Assembly (NCBI GenBank): GCA_021162505.1
Contig: JAGGYO010000140.1
Span: 1-8,161, forward strand
Source of the DNA: a bacterium
Lineage (GTDB): Bacteria > AUK180
Length of the DNA: 8,161 bases
Direction of reading: 5' to 3'
How positions within the stretch are numbered: position 1 is the first letter of the stretch; every line of letters begins with the position of its first letter. Below are positions 5,893-8,161 of this stretch, in pieces. The notes beneath the pieces were generated by a model. It searched no databases and was not told the origin of the DNA. It worked only from the letters and a program-made list of their open reading frames with translations. The translations under genes and the position numbers were made by a program.

Positions 5893-5907
5893 ATATTGTT
5901 ACAATAT
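5893..5907. promoter_or_regulatory. 15-bp inverted repeat upstream of the pepF promoter; possible operator
   Basis: ATATTG-TTA-CAATAT is a perfect 6-bp inverted repeat with a 3-nt centre, beginning 15 bp upstream of the predicted pepF -35 box. Its size and position suit a dimeric regulator, but short palindromes are common in AT-rich DNA and no regulator gene is nearby. The rest of 5878-6009 is AT-rich spacer with no gene. Confidence 0.25.
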
Positions 5908-5960
5908 GAAAATATTTATAAAGATTATTAAAATAATGTTAAACTTTTTAAATAATTCTC

Positions 5961-5986
5961 AGAATATTCTCCGAAGCCCCACGGGG
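5961..5986. repeat. two small palindromes after the ligase-like gene
   Basis: AGAATATTCT (5961-5970) is a perfect 10-bp palindrome, and CCCC-AC-GGGG (5977-5986) is a 4-bp GC stem. They lie 24-49 bp beyond the stop of the minus-strand ligase-like gene, where a terminator would be expected. No run of U follows on the minus strand, and the stems are short, so an intrinsic terminator is not convincing. Confidence 0.3.
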
Positions 5987-6009
5987 ATTAAGAAAGAAAT
6001 CATAGTATT

Positions 6010-7155
6010 CTAAATATTAGAAATTGGTTTTTTCATTCTATTTGACAATCCCAGTGTAAAAGATATTAACATGGTGATCTCAGAATCAAATAGATTATAT
6101 TCAAAAAGTCCAATGATGATAAGCGAAAAGATCCCTGAAAATATTGCTATATCATGAATGTTCTTATATAAAAAATAATTTTTCAAGGGGAAATATAAAA
6201 ACATCAATAAAAACAATAAATATCCCAATATACCAAATAATCCCATAGTAGTTAATAGATGTACCGGAACACTGTGTAAATGAACCATATCCTTTTTTGC
6301 CTGTTTTGATAAACCGTATGAATTAACCATTTTAACCTTTTTGACCATTCTTGCACCGATCCCGGTTATTGGATGAAGTTTAAACTGATGAAATCCCCAT
6401 CTCCACATTTCAAGTCGGGTTTCATTTGTAGAATTATTTTTATTTGTAATGGATGTTATTCTCATTTTAAAACGATTTGGCAAAAAGAAAAATATCAATA
6501 TCAAAAGTACTATAAATAATAGAGTATATTTCGGCTTATAAAGGAGTAAAAAAATAAATATAGCGACTAAAAAACCCAAGTAAGCGCTTCTGGTAAAGGA
6601 GAGTAATAAGCCGGACAAACTAATGAGAAATGCCAAAACATATTGAACTTTAACTTTTTTTATTATCTTATAAAAGTTCAAAATGAGAATTACACAGACC
6701 AAAGACCCATAAGTCATATATCCGCCGGTTGTGGAAGATAGGCGATGTTTCAGGTCAAAGGGTTCGTGCTTTATTAGATGCAAGATTATTGCATAAAGCG
6801 TTATTATTGCCATTGAGTATATAAGGAAATCAATGAATTTCCCTTTTTCCTTGATACTAAAGGCAAAATATACGGGAATAAATCCAAGAAAAAGAAGCGG
6901 TTCCTTGAGCTTTCCTAAGGAAAATAATATATTTCCTGAAAAAAGCGATGTAATAATTCTTGCTGCTAAAAAATATAATACGAAGAAAAAAAATAATTTT
7001 ATGATCTTTTTATCTAAATAATTCCTAAAAAAAACAATGAAGAATAAGATACCTAAATAATAAAATGTTTCAGATACGGATATGGAAACAGTGGAAAAGA
7101 TAGCGTAAATAAGAAAGATATAGAAAAGTATCTTCTTATTATTTTTTAAGATCAT
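6010..7155 (-). CDS. O-antigen ligase/polymerase-like membrane protein (WaaL/Wzy_C family)
   Basis: A 381-aa polytopic inner-membrane protein with about ten hydrophobic segments. Family landmarks are SFTRSAYLG (186-194), the usual 'S-R-x-x-x-G' helix, and a long hydrophilic, probably periplasmic loop at about 227-298. The loop carries ETRLEMWRWGFHQF (245-258), HPITGIGARM (261-270) and VHLHSVPVHLLTTMGLFGILG (291-311, given here as landmarks). GLFEYNLFDSEI (349-360) is typical of the last conserved helix. The Arg and His residues in the loop (Arg247, His292, His294) are the sort implicated in polyprenyl-linked sugar transfer. The protein would join lipid-linked glycan to an acceptor (ligase) or polymerise repeat units; sequence alone does not separate these. 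It overlaps the upstream FecR/TPR gene by 17 bp, has only a weak purine-rich stretch before the ATG, and is probably translated by coupling. Confidence 0.88.
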   Translation of the reverse strand: MILKNNKKILFYIFLIYAIFSTVSISVSETFYYLGILFFIVFFRNYLDKKIIKLFFFFVLYFLAARIITSLFSGNILFSLGKLKEPLLFLGFIPVYFAFSIKEKGKFIDFLIYSMAIITLYAIILHLIKHEPFDLKHRLSSTTGGYMTYGSLVCVILILNFYKIIKKVKVQYVLAFLISLSGLLLSFTRSAYLGFLVAIFIFLLLYKPKYTLLFIVLLILIFFFLPNRFKMRITSITNKNNSTNETRLEMWRWGFHQFKLHPITGIGARMVKKVKMVNSYGLSKQAKKDMVHLHSVPVHLLTTMGLFGILGYLLFLLMFLYFPLKNYFLYKNIHDIAIFSGIFSLIIIGLFEYNLFDSEITMLISFTLGLSNRMKKPISNI

Positions 7156-8089
7156 TAGTTATTTTTCTTAAATATTCAAGATCAGGATCGGTCAATGCTT
7201 CTTTATAATATGTCTTGGTGAAAATATCTTTACCCCTGGAATACCATAAAAGTGTATTGGTCTCGTCCTTTTGTTTGGAATAAAGACAGACAATATTGTA
7301 ATAGAGAAGTTGGTTCTCAGGGTCAATGATCAATGCCTTTTTATAGTATTCCATTGCCTCACTATATGCACCTAATTGATGATATAGAACACCTAAATTA
7401 TTCAGTATTGAGGTATTCTTTGGATTTTCTATTAATCCTTTCTTTAAAATATCGATTCCTTCCTTAAAATTACCGTTTTTGGCGATCTCCATTGCCTGTT
7501 TATTTATTCCATCAATATTTTCTTTTTGAACAACCGGTTCTTCTTTTGCCTGTACGGTTACTATTTCTTTATTTTTAGGGGTTTCTTCGGGAATATTTTT
7601 TACGATGATCTCTTCCTCTTCAATTTCTTCTTGTTCTTCCTTTTTTGTTTTCCCGATTTCAATATCAGATATGACTTTCTTGCCGTTCAATAGCACATAG
7701 CCGGCCTCAACCTTTAGACCGTTCCTTCCCGCATCACATACACCATTTGACGCATCAAGTTTTTGTCCATTATAAATTATAAGAGTAGGGAAATATTCAA
7801 TAAATAAACATCCTTTATGCAATACAAGTTTGTCCTTATCAATGTCCAGTTGAGAATTATTCTTCACCTCAATATATTGTTCATCATTCCCGATCTTACA
7901 TGATGAATTCTTTTGGGTAACGATTATATCATTGGGATACACCTTTATTCCCCAAGATGACTGATTAAGTGCGATCTGTGATGATGTACCTTTTTGTTTT
8001 AAAAATATCTCATTTTGTATCTCAAGAATTGAGTAAGAGTAAGTGAGCGTGAGAGTCAAAGCAAAAAGTAAAATAAATAACTTTTTCAT
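7139..8089 (-). CDS. secreted FecR-like domain protein with C-terminal TPR repeats
   Basis: The 316-aa protein begins with a signal peptide (MKKLFILLFALTLTLTYS, 1-18), so it should act in the periplasm or at the surface. It may stay membrane-anchored if uncleaved. Residues about 45-140 are beta-rich and follow the FecR-like pattern: VKNNSQLDI (75-83), a KLVLHKGCLFIE strand pair (87-98) and GLKVEAGYVLLNGKKV (124-139). Residues about 145-192 are a Glu/Lys-rich linker. Three TPR-like repeats follow (about 195-224, 226-259, 260-293), the middle one clearest (NNLGVLYHQLGAYSEAMEYYKKALIIDP, about 230-257, landmarks Gly233, Tyr236, Ala245, Pro257). The tail DPDLEYLRK is common after TPRs. The start is ATG 8089, with AGGAG 5 nt upstream. 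A TTG-initiated frame from 8137 would run through the promoter and put charged residues before the signal peptide. It overlaps the ligase-like gene by 17 bp, suggesting a shared job. FecR assignment is moderate; TPR assignment is strong. Confidence 0.82.
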   Translation of the reverse strand: MKKLFILLFALTLTLTYSYSILEIQNEIFLKQKGTSSQIALNQSSWGIKVYPNDIIVTQKNSSCKIGNDEQYIEVKNNSQLDIDKDKLVLHKGCLFIEYFPTLIIYNGQKLDASNGVCDAGRNGLKVEAGYVLLNGKKVISDIEIGKTKKEEQEEIEEEEIIVKNIPEETPKNKEIVTVQAKEEPVVQKENIDGINKQAMEIAKNGNFKEGIDILKKGLIENPKNTSILNNLGVLYHQLGAYSEAMEYYKKALIIDPENQLLYYNIVCLYSKQKDETNTLLWYSRGKDIFTKTYYKEALTDPDLEYLRKITNDLKK

Positions 8090-8094
8090 ATCAT

Positions 8095-8099
8095 CTCCT
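8095..8099 (-). promoter_or_regulatory. ribosome binding site that fixes the FecR/TPR start
   Basis: AGGAG on the minus strand (8099-8095) is 5 nt from the ATG at 8089, the same spacing as pepF. It decides in favour of ATG 8089 over the upstream TTG at 8137, which has no such site within the window. Confidence 0.8.
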
Positions 8100-8108
8100 A
8101 TTTTCTTT

Positions 8109-8137
8109 ATCTTATAATAAAATTTAAAAAATATCAA
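8109..8137 (-). promoter_or_regulatory. predicted promoter of the FecR/TPR - ligase operon
   Basis: On the minus strand TTGATA (8137-8132), a 17-nt spacer and TAAGAT (8114-8109) give a plausible sigma70-like promoter; an overlapping TATAAG with a 15-nt spacer is an alternative -10. Transcription would begin a few nt downstream, leaving a leader of about ten to fifteen nt that contains the AGGAG. The surrounding sequence is very AT-rich, which limits certainty. Confidence 0.45.
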
Positions 8138-8161
8138 ATTATTTGTTATTAGAGGATAGTA

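Noticed and set aside
5977..5986. Intrinsic terminator for the ligase operon
   Set aside because: The CCCC-AC-GGGG stem is only 4 bp with a 2-nt loop, and no U-run follows on the minus strand.
8090..8137. N-terminal extension of the FecR/TPR protein from a TTG codon
   Set aside because: The ATG at 8089 has AGGAG at ideal spacing and begins a classic signal peptide; the TTG overlaps the likely -35 box.

Overview
This is an A+T-rich bacterial stretch (about one third G+C by eye) with six complete genes and one partial gene. Five complete genes and the partial one lie on the minus strand; one complete gene lies on the plus strand. The content suggests a free-living, Gram-negative-type anaerobe: a pyruvate kinase carrying a ferredoxin-like Fe-S domain, GDP-mannose synthesis, an O-antigen ligase/polymerase-like membrane protein, and a secreted FecR-like/TPR protein. 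The divergent protein sequences and the dense, repeat-filled spacer recall uncultivated low-GC lineages (for example the Cloacimonadota / WOR-3 type), but that is an impression and not a placement.

Region 1 (1-2866, minus strand): a tightly packed operon read right to left. It runs from pyruvate kinase fused to a C-terminal two-cluster ferredoxin domain (1255-2832), through mannose-1-phosphate guanylyltransferase (105-1262, 8-nt overlap), to the first 36 codons of a membrane protein (1-108, ATGA overlap) that continues past the left edge. A promoter sits directly against the pyruvate kinase start codon.

Region 2 (2833-3235): a 403-bp spacer between divergent genes. It holds a mosaic of small palindromic and tandem elements that look like dispersed intergenic repeats, with a promoter at each end. 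Both promoters have an extended -10 box ending 5 nt before the ATG, so both flanking genes may be transcribed as leaderless mRNAs.

Region 3 (3236-5877): a GNAT-type acetyltransferase on the plus strand converges on, and overlaps by 9 bp, an M3-family oligoendopeptidase F on the minus strand. The peptidase has its own promoter and a good ribosome binding site.

Region 4 (5878-8161): a short spacer with small inverted repeats, then a two-gene minus-strand operon. A secreted FecR-like/TPR protein comes first, followed by an O-antigen ligase-like polytopic membrane protein (17-bp overlap). With the guanylyltransferase and the possibly related membrane protein at the left edge, this points to surface-polysaccharide synthesis as one theme of the locus.

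The most unusual item is the pyruvate kinase-ferredoxin fusion, in which one cluster-binding cysteine is replaced by aspartate in the pattern known from Pyrococcus furiosus ferredoxin.
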